Assembly (NCBI GenBank): GCA_035041965.1
Contig: JAPYMA010000520.1
Span: 62,001 to 126,000 of the forward strand
From: Anisakis pegreffii
Taxonomy: Eukaryota; Nematoda; Chromadorea; Rhabditida; Anisakidae
Reading direction: 5' to 3'
Length of the DNA stretch: 64,000 bases
A program made the position numbers and the translations under genes. This document shows positions 1 through 12,600 of the stretch, one piece after another. The notes under the pieces were generated by a model. It was not told where the DNA came from, did not search any database, and saw only the letters and a list, made by a program, of their open reading frames with translations. Each line of letters starts with the position of its first letter. Within the stretch, counting starts at the first letter, position 1.

Positions 1-2602
1 TTTTTTACTGATATGGAAAAATATTCATGTGACACCATCGTTGGACAATGACAGATTACCGAATGCAGCAAATACATCGATATAACGATGTACGTTCATT
101 TGGAGGTGGTGAATTAACGAGTGAAATTACTTACAATCAGTGTATTTGTACGTTGTTATTTCATGGTACAATTGGAGATTGTTTTCCAATTTCAAGACAT
201 TGGAACGAACACTGAAATGTTATCGGCAAGCAGACATTTTTTTGATATCACGAGACAACAAAACACGTAACCCTGAGAAAATATTTCTAGTTTCAGCTTG
301 CAAGTGTATTCAGAATGACATATCGCTGTTATGAGGAAATAGAAAATACTACGTTCGAGTCATTCTCAAATCTCATCAAAAAGCCATAAGATTTTGGTTC
401 GTTCAGATGGAACAAATTCTGAACTTTAGGCTGATTTAATGTTACGTAATACACGCGTGCTTGCGAGACGTATTTTCATTGAAACAATCTGATGAACCGT
501 TTGACAACATGTATTTAAAGAGCAAATCAGTTGTAAATGCAAATATCCAGTGAAGATTTGGAAGTAGATTCGGGTCGCTATACGCTGAAATTCGATGGCC
601 ACCAACCAAAACAGAACATGACTGACCGATCGGTCGGTGGTATCGGCAAAACGAACCTCGGTGACCACCGACCGGAATTGATCACCGCTGAAAATCTGTC
701 TTGTCGATGACCACCGAGACTCTTTTTTTCGGACCCTTTCGGAGTCCCAACGCTTTTCGGGAGTAAAACTCATAATGCTTAATTTCACTGACGCAATTTG
801 GTAGTCAAACATGCATCAAAAATTCTATATGAACATTCATTCTGAGTGACTGCATTGACCATAAACAACTGAACATTCGTAAGGAATATTCTTCTTGTTT
901 AACTGAATAAAACACATTTCTGATCAAATATCGTCAATTTTCTCGTTATATGCTTTATCAGTGAAATTTTAGAGCAAATGCACCTTCCAGTTCATTCACT
1001 ACGCTTGAACAGTGCTATCGATCGTTTGGCTAAATTAATCTGTTGCTGGACATGTCGAAGACAGCAACATCAGCATTTCGAAAAGATAGTGGAATGAATT
1101 AATTGACAGTCAAATTTCTATTGACGGACGTTTTATAAAGTGATGATCAAGTGAACTCCTGTGTAATCATTGTTTGTGGCTGGATGTTGCTGAATTATGG
1201 GGTCATCGAAGACGATTGTTTCGCACACCTGGAAGTAAGTTTTGACTAATCTGAAAACTGATTTTCTCTTGGGCTTAGGCAACCTCTGAATTGGAATTTG
1301 ATCAATCTGATGGAAATGTCGAAAACAACCTCTTGTGAAATGCACAGATGCGAGAATATCTCAGGAATACTTCATTGATTAATATTTAACAACCCTTCAG
1401 GTAAGAGTGGCGGTTGTTTCGAGAATAGGAATTAACTAGATGATCATTTTAACATCTATTAATCACCTTCATAACTTTTTGGTTTCCCGTCGCCATCTTG
1501 AGTTCTCGTCTTACCGAACATTGCATAATTATAACTAATTTTATGTCAAAGTAATTTCAAGTAGAACTTATTGCATGATTTTACGTCAGCCTTGTTGAAC
1601 CTGGCCATTGCTACAGTACAGATTTCTTGACAGTTTAAAAATTAGCCATCATCCTTCATCGAACTCGTTCGCAGTTTTACTTATAATTAGATATTTTATC
1701 TAAACACTGTTGTTATTCTATTCTGTTCATTACTCCATTGCTAATGCAACTACTCTAGTGTGCTAGCATTGCTCAATGAAAGAATAACTATCGAACAATA
1801 TTAGATTTTTGGATTTTTCTAGTTCGATAATGAGTTATTTATTTAGTCGCAAGTGCGTAATAGTGAAACGGTAATCAAAGTTTCACTTTAGGAATATCGC
1901 TGAAAGATTGCTTGCTTCATTTGTTGTTTCTGTTGCATCTTCTAGAGAGTCATTCATTTCATTCAATGAATCACTGCTTAGCATTGTTCTGAAACAATTT
2001 GATTAAGTGGACGTAACTGCATCGGTTTGTGATCGTTTACAAATAAATTTCTGATCCACAAATTTCTGGAAACACAAAAACAACATGTTTACCGTTAAAA
2101 GTGCTAATCAAGAGCACGTTTTTGCACAAAATCTGATGCATGGGTCGACTAAATGTCTACAAATGAATTTAAATGAGACAGATGGTGAATATGGACGGAC
2201 ATGTTGAAGCGTTAATATCCATCCGATCGACCACTTTAAAATGCTGATTCATAATTCATAATTCATAAGAAAGAAGTAAACAAGTGGCAAAGATCGCTTG
2301 AGTGGATTAGCAGTGAAGTAAAACAATGTGAGAATGTGATATTGAATTTGTTGCATCCGTTTTGTTTATGCAATTAATTATTAAAAGAGACTGATTCAGT
2401 ATTTGATGCGTTAATCGCAGATGAATTATCAAATAATTGTTCGATTATAAGAATGAGTTCGACGGGTGAATTTGATCGATTACTTCCATTCAGTGGATTG
2501 ATATGATTGAAATTGGTGGAATGAGAAGACAGCTTAATCCATTCAGCGAGCAATTTCCTTCGATACTTCAGCTAACTTGATTTGTAATATTCTTTTGCTT
2601 AG
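1..2602. other. Mostly non-coding flank
   Basis: AT-rich sequence without a convincing gene. The one GC-richer island is at about 540-790. On the minus strand it carries a 128-codon open frame (426-812) that I cannot assign to a family and that has no clear splice context. The same island holds a perfect 12-bp palindrome and an 11-bp inverted repeat, listed separately. It may be an old repeat rather than a gene. Confidence 0.5.
624..674. repeat. Palindrome and inverted repeat in a GC-rich island
   Basis: Positions 624-635 form a perfect palindrome (GACCGATCGGTC). Overlapping it, CGGTCGGTGGT at 631-641 is exactly inverted as ACCACCGACCG at 664-674, giving an 11-bp stem with a 22-nt loop. The surrounding 250 bp is clearly richer in G and C than its neighbours. 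It could be the remnant of a non-autonomous transposon, but no terminal repeats or target duplications were identified. Confidence 0.5.
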
Positions 2603-2732
2603 AACAGTTAATGGCGAAACGACTACTGCCATCCAATTCTACCGAGGTCATTGGTATCGATATCCTTTCTTTGGTGTACGGTACTTCGCACAACCTGCGA
2701 ACGAACTATTTGTACATGGAGAATCTTTGCAT
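2603..2732 (+). CDS. Possible carboxylesterase-family exon (isolated)
   Basis: An exon-like stretch lies between a TTTTGCTTAG acceptor and a GTATAA donor. It is 130 nt long (1 nt plus 43 codons). The translation contains VNGETTTAIQFYRG and then FFGVRYFAQPANELF. This resembles the N-terminal signature of carboxylesterases and neuroligins (V.G....F.GI[PR]YAQPP...L.F), with one extra residue between Y and A. No exon with the catalytic GESAG motif or the other conserved blocks was found downstream. It may be a relic, an exon of a very spread-out gene, or chance. The same DNA is also open in another frame with an ATG (58 codons), which lowers certainty. Confidence 0.25.
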
Positions 2733-5700
2733 GTATAATAGCGATGTGCCTTCCGATTCCGGCCTTCCGATGTTTTCAGTCTTATAGCCAATATTTGCAA
2801 CGGCTTCTCCGATTCCGGCTTTTATAGTTCGATTCAGCCGGTTGAAGAATGTTCAAATTAAAAAAAATCAGTAATCATTCGTTTTGGAAAATTTTATGTA
2901 TGTGCAAATGACTTTGAGTTTATTTGTTCGCCAAAATGCACTTCTTCCGAGCTTTGGTTCTGGTTTATCACGTTTCTGGTGGTTTTCTTCCGATTCTTCT
3001 TTTTAGTTCGATTCCTAACGCATAGGCCTTGAAGTGGTTTTGTGTTCAACTCGATTGAAATGAAATAGTCTACCACGAATACAAGACAGAATGGATAGAA
3101 ACACTGGACATTTCACTTATGAACTGAAAATGCTCACACCATCCGCTCTAAGCTTGAACGGAACTAACTCACGCGGAAGACGCTAACAGATGAAGGGGAA
3201 GAAACATCACAAATGGCTGCAATGCAATTGTTGGAAAACAGTGATCCGTTATTCATCACTCTGATGTCATCGGTTTGCATGTGAAATGCGTTCGTCTCTC
3301 TGTTCAATCAGTTATACGCCACCAATTCATGTTGATTAGATTTTTCCATTATATTCTCGCACCACTTCAACTTTCTTGATTACTTGGTGTCCAATCAACA
3401 TCCTTTCTTACTCTCGTTCATGATCTTTGATGAGCCAACGCCTTGATTGAACTTCCCTAAAGATTGATGGCTGCCTTTACCAGTTTGACAACCGCCGCCC
3501 GCAAATTTTGAAGCTTTTTGAATTAAAGTAGACAATAAAAGTTGCGACAATAGAACATTGAAGAATTCTTTATTTTAACCGATGCAAAGTGCAGACGAGC
3601 TTAGGAATTCCTTAGAACCTATAATGGCACCAGAATTATGAGTTGATTCTGATGAAGCTCAAGTAGAGAAGCATCAAACCGAAATAGATCATGAAATATC
3701 TCTGAGAAGAAATTCTTAATTTACTGCTCAATAGACTATACGAGTATATTACAAGTGTTAAGAGTGCCTATTGTGACAAATGGGACATCGATATACTCGA
3801 AATGTATTGCTACATTTTATGAGTTTGAAACATGAAGGATTAATGCCATGCGCTTTGATATTTCACGCTTTGATATTACTTTGATATATATTAATGCCAC
3901 GCCTATTAGTTTGATATGATGCTTTTGGTATTCGCGTTTGATGAACGGACGATAAGAGAAGGTAATGGATTTGATAACCGTACAGCTCTTACCAAATGAA
4001 ATGTTAAATCGTTACTATTCACCATATTTCCTTTCACGGGTCATAAGTCGAAGATCAGCATAGTTTCATGATCGCTGAAGACATCATCCTCTTTCATACT
4101 CAAATGAATTACTAAACAGATATCATTGGAAGCACGTATCGTTATCAAACATTACGAATAACAATCATCATAAACGTCTTCGATAACCACTGGTATATTT
4201 TATGTGTTAGCAGTAGCTATCACATTGTATGGTTCAGTATATTGACGGATAGTGGAGCCGGCCTGCGAAGTTATGTAATACTGTGGCATTGCTAATATGC
4301 TCTGAATCAATAGTTAGTGAGTGAAATCATGATGATTCGCTGATTGGATGTATTTGTGTGGAGAAGATTTATTCGTTTGTGATAGCATTCCACTATAAAA
4401 CCGATCAATGTCGCCAGATTGGCAGCTGTCTCGATCGTACATCTGTACTTTTGGATTTTGTATTTGTTAGCTTCAAATTTTTATTGATCGATTTTTTAGA
4501 ATGCAGAAGAGGGTTTCATTATTGGAAAGAATTTCTAATGCTCTTATTACTGCAAAAGATCAGAATTAATCGAATGAATTTCGCGTTTTCGTATTGTTCC
4601 GATCACTTATCAATCACTGTCTGATAGGTGAACAAAAAGCTATGAACTTGGATTGTTGATGGATTTGTGCCCTTCGGAAAAGAACTTCACATCGTTATTG
4701 CTGTCGATTCGGTTCAATTTCTTGCAGTACCTTGCTCGTTCGTTTCATATCCACATCGCCTCGTTCTTCATAATTGTAAGTTTTCATTTTTCCAATTTCA
4801 AATCACAGAATTTATAATGATCGATAAATGACCATTTGAATGGCTGAAATAAGCTTTATTCAACAGCTTATAAATATTGGTAGCCGTATTATGCTTAATG
4901 TTGTTAATTTTATCAATTTACTGTGATTAAATAGTTCTTCCTCAATTTTAAGAACTGAAATATCTTCAAAATATAAACGAAGGATCACTAGCAGAAGCAA
5001 GCCGCAAACAAAATGAGTGTCGCAAGCGAGTTGCAAACGACCGATGTGAGTCTTTTCGTTCATTGGTTCTGCTATCATTTATTTCATTTCGATGATGCCA
5101 TTTCATTTTCCTTTTAGTAATCGAAATACTGTGGAATCTCATCAAAACAACTCAATGAGAAATTTCGGAATGCTCTAAATATGTTTCAAGTAAAATGATT
5201 TTCGATTGTTCATCACAATGGAATTACGCCTACTGACTTGATGATCATTTCTGGCGTCGTTTTTTCTTCTGTCCTAAATCTCATAGAACCGTCGAAAAAT
5301 AACTGCCATTTATGATTTATGGCCAGTGACAATTCAAAGTTAATCTTTAACTGCACGATCAATTTTCAAAGATCAATGATCTACGAACGTTTCAAGAAGG
5401 AATTATTTCGATGCAATCAGGCTATGAAGTACGGATTTTGAGGAATTTCTGGCTTTTTTTAAGCAATTAGGAATCGTTTACGTATCACCTTATTCTATTT
5501 TGATGCATATGCAGCTGAAGTTCGTCAGTCTGAAGAAATCACATTCTGTTTATGCTATTCAGCTATTTGCTAATTTTTCTAACGAAATCAACCTATCTGG
5601 TCGTGGAATTGTTTAAGCATGCACCGTATTTAGTTATATGCTCAGTGGAAAATGCTGCTGTTATCGAGTACCGTGTGGATGTGAGGGCAACATTTTCTAC

Positions 5701-6651
5701 AGTGTTAAACCTTATCCACTTTTTTTCTTGCCATGTTATGCACTTCATAAGGATGCTTAAAATGAAAGCTTTTAAAATTGCTCTTTATAGTTAGAACTTG
5801 AGAACGGTAACCAAGATATTTATTTTCTTGAGAACATTTAATTTCATGAAATAACTGATAAGAGAACAAATAGATGAATCGTATGCAATTGAGAGCATAT
5901 AGCTGTGGGCGATGAATTCTATACGAAAAGAAGGATGCGTTCGTGTTATTGTAAAGAGTATCGATGAAGGTGTAAAAAGTGAGCATCACATGTGTATATT
6001 TCGAATTACTTGTATAAGCTGATGGTAACGCAACAGGGATATTGGCCTCTAGCACTGAGCCAAGTTAGTAGTAGTGCATAAAGAATGAAGAATGCACAAT
6101 GAATTGATTTATTGTGAATCAATCTTTCACTCAGTTCAATCCTATGAAAATGTGATGGACTAATCGAAACAGTGCTGAGGATGTTAAGTTAAACCAGCAT
6201 CAACCAGCAAAAGCGATAGCAACATAAACTACTGCTTGCCCATCCCACTGCCGATTGCCGAGTGCCGAATGAACATTGCGCTATTGTTTTTATTTTATAA
6301 AGCGTAAGTAGTGCGCTTGTTGCCTTCTTAACACCTCAATCATTATTCATTTTGATCCATCCATTTTATTTTACTCTATTCTGCTTGAAGCCATCACTTC
6401 ACTGATGCCATTGCATCAAGCGATTACAGCTGATTATTCAGTATTGGCAACGTTCAGTCTCATTTAGCGCTGTCATTATTCATTCGAAAACGATGCTTAT
6501 CGAACTCGTTCATACTCTCCACAACATTCACTAGTGAAGTTTGTCTGTATTCGTTTCTGAAGAATATTCGTCGTACATAAATCCAATCCGTCCATCGTTT
6601 GCATTAATTAGTTGTTATAATCACTGAGATCATCTGATCTATCTCTTCAAA
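2733..6651. other. Non-coding region upstream of the stomatin-like gene
   Basis: No convincing gene. Two small exon-like pieces are worth recording. At 5013-5045 (+) an ATG in AAACAAAATG context opens 11 codons (MSVASELQTTD) and ends at a perfect GTGAGT donor; the nearest good acceptor (after 5117) would give an immediate stop in that phase. Near 3165-3200 on the minus strand a short hydrophobic ATG reading (MFLPLHLLASSA) ends at GTGAGT, like a signal-peptide first exon. Neither could be linked to further exons. The promoter of the stomatin-like gene presumably lies here, but no core element is recognisable. Confidence 0.4.
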
Positions 6652-9600
6652 ATGATCCCAACACATCATACTGAAAGGATAATGAAGCGTATGCATACGT
6701 TACAATCAGAAACCACACTTGAAGCCTCACCACCTGAATCATCTAATGCCAGTTCACGTCGCTCATCAGTTACAATGGCTCGTGATCGCCACTTCCTAAT
6801 GGTACCAACTCCATCCGAGGTCGGACTCACAAAACTTGAACCAAAACCTCATCAAAAGGTCTTCATCGTTCTCACTCAATTTACCTATTTTACATTATTC
6901 ACAACGCATGCTGAGCACCTGTCAAAGATCTTATTCATGAATTCCACTAACAAAGTCTGCTGCTGCTAATTTATGTCAGTTCTGTTCAGTTTCAGGAACA
7001 TAACTCATTTCTGCCTACTTTCATGACCGAGTCTACTAGGAAAATCTCTTTGTTGGTGATTCTCGCCAATTGTTTTCGATTTGAAAAGATCACGAATTCT
7101 TCCTTTAACTATCATGCTTCGCCATTTTGTTCGGTTGTTTTTTTTGTTCTGCTTCGTCACATTTCCACTGAATGCAAGCAGCATAACTTTTTGTTCGCAC
7201 GTGAATTCTTGACCAAACGCTGGATTGTTTTGGTGGGCCATTAATTTGTTGGTAGTAGTTGGACCTGAGATGAAAATCAAAGATTTGTTCGGCTGAATCG
7301 TTCAGTAGACTCAGACGAATCCTTTCTTCAGTACGCTTGATTGAACACGTGTTCTTCTGATCGTATCCACAATTAATTTCCTATGCTTATGTGATTTCTT
7401 CTGCCGCTCTCTGATATTGCTATTCTTTCTGTTGTTGCACCTTCCTTTATAGAAGCTCACAGAAAACAAAAAAGAAAACAAACTACCATAGCCCTATGTT
7501 TGCACGCACTAGTGATCCGACTAACTGAGTACGAAATCGTTTATAACAATATTAAAGAGTCGATAAATCAAAATAGGGCCATTATTGGATGAGGTTTCGC
7601 TTATTTTTCGAGAAAGTCAATTTTATCGCTAAAATAATCGTATAGATGACGGGAATAAGCCTAAGCCCAAGAAGGCAGTCGTGATCATTTCGGATCGAAC
7701 AATACGCGTTCTTGCAATCATTCGTATATTTAGTTTGTCTTTTGGTGTGCATTAATGTGGATGTGGAATACGACTACACATACCTTTCAGAACATCTGCA
7801 TGAAATTTTATCAGAATATTTTTCGGAACCAACGTATCTGGTAGGAATTCACGGTTGCGATATTGTTGACGAAAAAGTTTCATTGTAGTGTTCATCAAGC
7901 AAACCTTCATGACATTGGAAAAAAAAAACACTATCCAATAATGAATTGGAGTATCCGAGAATTAAAAAAACTGACTGTCAGGCTCATAATTCAGTAGTGC
8001 TGAAAAGAATCCCACAATGGATTCTTTATTGATATTTTTTCACCATAAAAATCGCCAACCCCCTTTGATCGTACCGGAAGAACATGCAGATGGTTCTGTA
8101 ACATTGTGTCTCACGTCAATTCCAACTAGTTTTCTCGAAGAATTTCACGGTCAGTTCGAAGAATCACTCTCGGTGGCGTTCGAGTGATACAAAAGATCAT
8201 TTTTTGACTTCGTAGATAAGCGTGTCGAACGACGAACGAACACAAATACGCTGTTCGAAACTCTCATCTATTCTCGCAAATTGAATCAAGTTGAAACGAA
8301 AAACGAATAAGCAATACATCGTTACGAATTATCGGATGGAAATATGATAAGAAGTTAAACTACAATAGTTATATTCTATGTAACGTCGTTTTACATCGTA
8401 ATAATGCTCGAGTTGCAGTAAGTATTCAATTTAAGCGATTACTAATCGAGCTCTCAAGCGATAACGACTTTTTACTGGTTTTCACTTAGAATACGAAGAA
8501 GTTTTACCAATGAGAGATTCGGTGCTCAAACCATGTAGAGTTAAATTTGGATGTTAATGAAACGCAACAGGATACTGCAGAAAAGGCGAGTGGAATGCTA
8601 GCAAGGATTTTGCTCAGTTCGCGCTGAAGAGAAGAAATAATTTGTGAACAAATCGAAAATCAGTGAGTATGAGCATCTCAATAATTCCTCTTGCTCCCGT
8701 GAGAAATAAATAAACGGAGTCGTTTTTTTTGGTGATTATTGCATCACTGAAAGTGCAAGTTTATTTCACAAGAACCCTACGGTTATGTGGTCATGCTCAT
8801 CTGTTTGCTTATTAGGTTCATATTCACCAATTTTGGTTTTTTCAAATAGCCTCTAGTAATTCAACTCACTCTAATCCATTCTGAACGCTGCATTCATATA
8901 AATTGCTTCAAATCCACAAGTGGATTCCGATGATCAAAATAACTTCGATACTTATTCGAATTGACAGTCACTTCACTGTTGATAGTTCATGCATTTTGTT
9001 GTTCGTTGCAGCTGGTTTCTTTTGGTAAAGTATCACTTCACACAACCAATTACTGTAAACTTAGGAACGAACGGCTTCAATGAGAATTTATTCGTAAACG
9101 ACGCCAGAAACTGACCACGGGAATGTAGTGTGCATTGGAATGATTTTATGAATTTAGGAATGTTTTGTGAAAGATTTTATTTTGTGCAAAAAGATTTTTG
9201 TTGCAAAATATGTTTTGCTTAAATGGAACGTTTGTATTTGAGGTGCAGAGCCGTGCATCAACATCAGCAGAGCGTCGTCGTTCGAGTAATCATCGCCAAT
9301 CTCGTCTCACCTTACAAGTTGTTGTTGAATTTGTATCAACACTTTCTTTTGAATATTGCTAAATGCTTGATTAGCATCATTATTCATAATCGTATCATTA
9401 CAAATGATGAAAGCGTTGCGGTACTCTGATCGATTTTAGCTCAGTTCACATAAAATATCATTATGTAAATGAGTTTTGCGTCGGTTTTATTGGTTCATAT
9501 AATGAGTTTGTGCACTCCTGAGCCTTCCCGATGATTGCCGTCGTAATAATTGAATTTATTGTTAAAAATTTTTTCTTCATGAGCTATTTTCGAGTGGATA

Positions 9601-12600
9601 GCTGATGAGTGTGATGTTATAAGTGGAAAGCGATCAACTAAGGGTGTGTAATATTTCTATGCATTTCAATGCAAAAGATTACCATTTCCGACAAGCAAAC
9701 GTCACTTAGCGAGTCTTGCCATTGAGAAGATCTTTTATGCACTTAGTTTTTTAAATCTGAAGTCTGCCCGATGCATCGTTTGAATAATGAATGCGATTGA
9801 AATTTGTATAACATCGAAATGATTGGATTCGTCGATTTCTTGAATACTGTCATTTATCATGGAAACAAGAAGATTTAGAAAGAATCATGTCTTCAAAATT
9901 GTGATGTGATCGAAATTAAGAGGCACACAAAGAGGTTGTTGTGTTACTGAGAACAATCGCAATCGATAGTACCACTCCATCACACATTTCTCAACAATGT
10001 CAGCATTTAACGTGCAACGTAAAATAACAAAGCAAAAACAAATTGCTGGCAGATGGTGGATGCTTTTTATCCCATATTGGATCAGAATTTCGTATTTTTA
10101 CCGGAAGCATGCAAAAAAAAAAAGAAAACGGAAGTCGACTCTGCTTAACATATGCATATTTTCTATGGCGACGAAGCATTAGCAACATTATGGTTCACAT
10201 GCATTGTTGCCTAGTTTGATTCAAGGAAGCGTTTGTCACTGCTGATTTTGAAAAGTTCTATTATATTGGACACTACAAAATCGTCGCAAAAAGCATTCTC
10301 CAATATGTTTGCATGTAGCAATTTATCTTGCACGCATCGTTTCGTTTATTTCTGTTGTTGTATGTTGAAGTTCATTTTCTACAGAAACCTTCGAAGTTTT
10401 TGTTTGCGACAAAGAACAGCCTCATACAACTCGATAATAACAAACTTTCAGGACGTTATCGAGAAGATACCAATGAGGGCTCGATCACAGAGTTGGTTGA
10501 TAAGAACTCGACATCTACTCGACAGTGAGAATGTAAATATAGTATTCGAGAGTATTCATTAACGACTAGAATTTATGCGGATAATCATCAGAGGACGGAC
10601 ATTCATTGAATGAATCTTAAAGTGAACTAGATGGAACTCTATGATTAGATGCCTATAGCCGTAGCAGTGTAGTCCATATGACGCGAGAGCATTGTAAGAT
10701 CGTGAGAAAATGGTTTAGAGAATATTTTCGAAGAACGAATGCGTTATCACATAGCGCAATTCATTGCTTGCTTTCGCTAGCAGTATTGGGCAAAATTATC
10801 AAATTCGAGGTAGTCAAGCGATGTATTTTAATGTACTGTTTGAAACAATGAAGTGCATTCACAATAAGCGTTCATTCCGATTCACAAATTCATTTGGTTA
10901 TTTCTCTAAGCCTTACCTATTTTTTCTTTGAATCATGCCTCAAGCAATTACGTGCATAATGCGTTCTAGGAAAATTGCTCTGACCACGTTCGCAATTGAA
11001 TTGATAATGAATTCAACCAAAAAAAAAAAAGATGCAATCCATTTCAGTCCTTTTCAATGCAATCTAAACTATGAGAAAATTTACTTCTTAACACATACTG
11101 AGTACTACCTCAATTTGTTCGAATGAATTTACGATTATTCCTCAGAGAAAGGATGAAAAAAAGTATGGAATAGAATGAACGAAGTAAGAACCGAATGCAT
11201 TGACAAATTTATCATATGTAGGTTTGATTTAGACTTCACAATTTGGGTCTTCGCAAAATTCACGTGATGATATTTTGATACTTGAAACATGCTTGAGAGA
11301 ATACTTGAGGTCGCAGACGGCTCTCTGAATGAATTTTGCTATGAATTAATTCTGCAATGCATTGCACTTTGTGAGAACATCGAAACACGATTCGTTTAAG
11401 CAATTAATTTTGAAACGTTTTTTGAAATGTGAAAATCAACTTTCAGCCTAAAACACCACATATCTTGTCAGTTGCCCTTTACGTGCTCTCGATTATTTTA
11501 TTGTTCATCACGTTTCCATTTTGCCTGCCATTCTGCCTGAAAGTTGCCAGGTAACTGTTTTGTCGTTCGTCTTTTATTTGTTTATCTATTTCGATTCAGT
11601 CTTCCATTTTTCACTTCTGCGGAACCAACAAATGACAATGAATTGTTCAATTCGTTCCTCCCCATTGCGCCTTTAAACTCGTTGTTTCTCACGAAATCTA
11701 TGAGAACGTTCCCAATTCATCGGTATCATCCAGTACAGTCAGTTGCTTAGCAAATAAAGATTGCAATGCGATGTGTGTAAAAGCGATTGATTATGTAAGC
11801 GTAAAGAACATTGCTTTCACTCTAAACATATCGATGACAAACAATCTGTAATTCGAGAAACAGCTGACGTTTGCGGTCATGCACTCGAAACTTTTGTTCA
11901 CGAATAATTCTTCGGCGTTTTTGAATGGTGCAATTGCGTCTCAGATTTTGTGGACCATTGCCGTAGAGCTACAAACTGTTTTATGCTGTTACGTATTTGA
12001 AAAGAAAATGCTCAATGAAAAGGACTAATAAGCAATGAGCAAATAACCGGCAGCAATGTTCATTCAGTACGCGAAGTAATTTCTAAACGATCCATCATGT
12101 TCACTGTGTCCCGTGAAATGATGTATACTAGAGATGTTTACTTCTTAACGAAGCAGTAGCGTTTTAAAATGTTCATTTTTACAAGAGATGAATAGTTTAG
12201 TGGTAAATGGTTTTTTTTTTTGATCAGATAATAATAGAATGTGAGTTCGGTGTTGATTAATGTTGAGTTGTTTTTATCGGAGTTGTTGATTGATTTTGCA
12301 GGGAGTATGAACGGGCCGTTGTCTTACGGTTGGGCAGACTTATCGAAGGTGGTACAAAGGGACCTGGTCTTTTCTTTATTATGCCATGCATCGACACATT
12401 TCGCATCGTAGGTTTTCTTGTGCAAATCATGCTAGCTTCAAAAAGCAGCGATTTGATCTGAGTGAAATCATTGAGATGGAGGCTTTTGAGTGGAAATTTT
12501 GGTTGCTGCTATTATACTGAAAGCTAACCGTGAGAGCAACAATGGTGCACCACTAAGTTACACTTTGAGTAGTGTGCGGCGCGGCGTCAGTTCTCGTGCT

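Noticed and set aside
426..812. 128-codon minus-strand ORF as a gene
   Set aside because: It covers a palindromic GC-rich island, has no splice context and no known motif; more likely a repeat.
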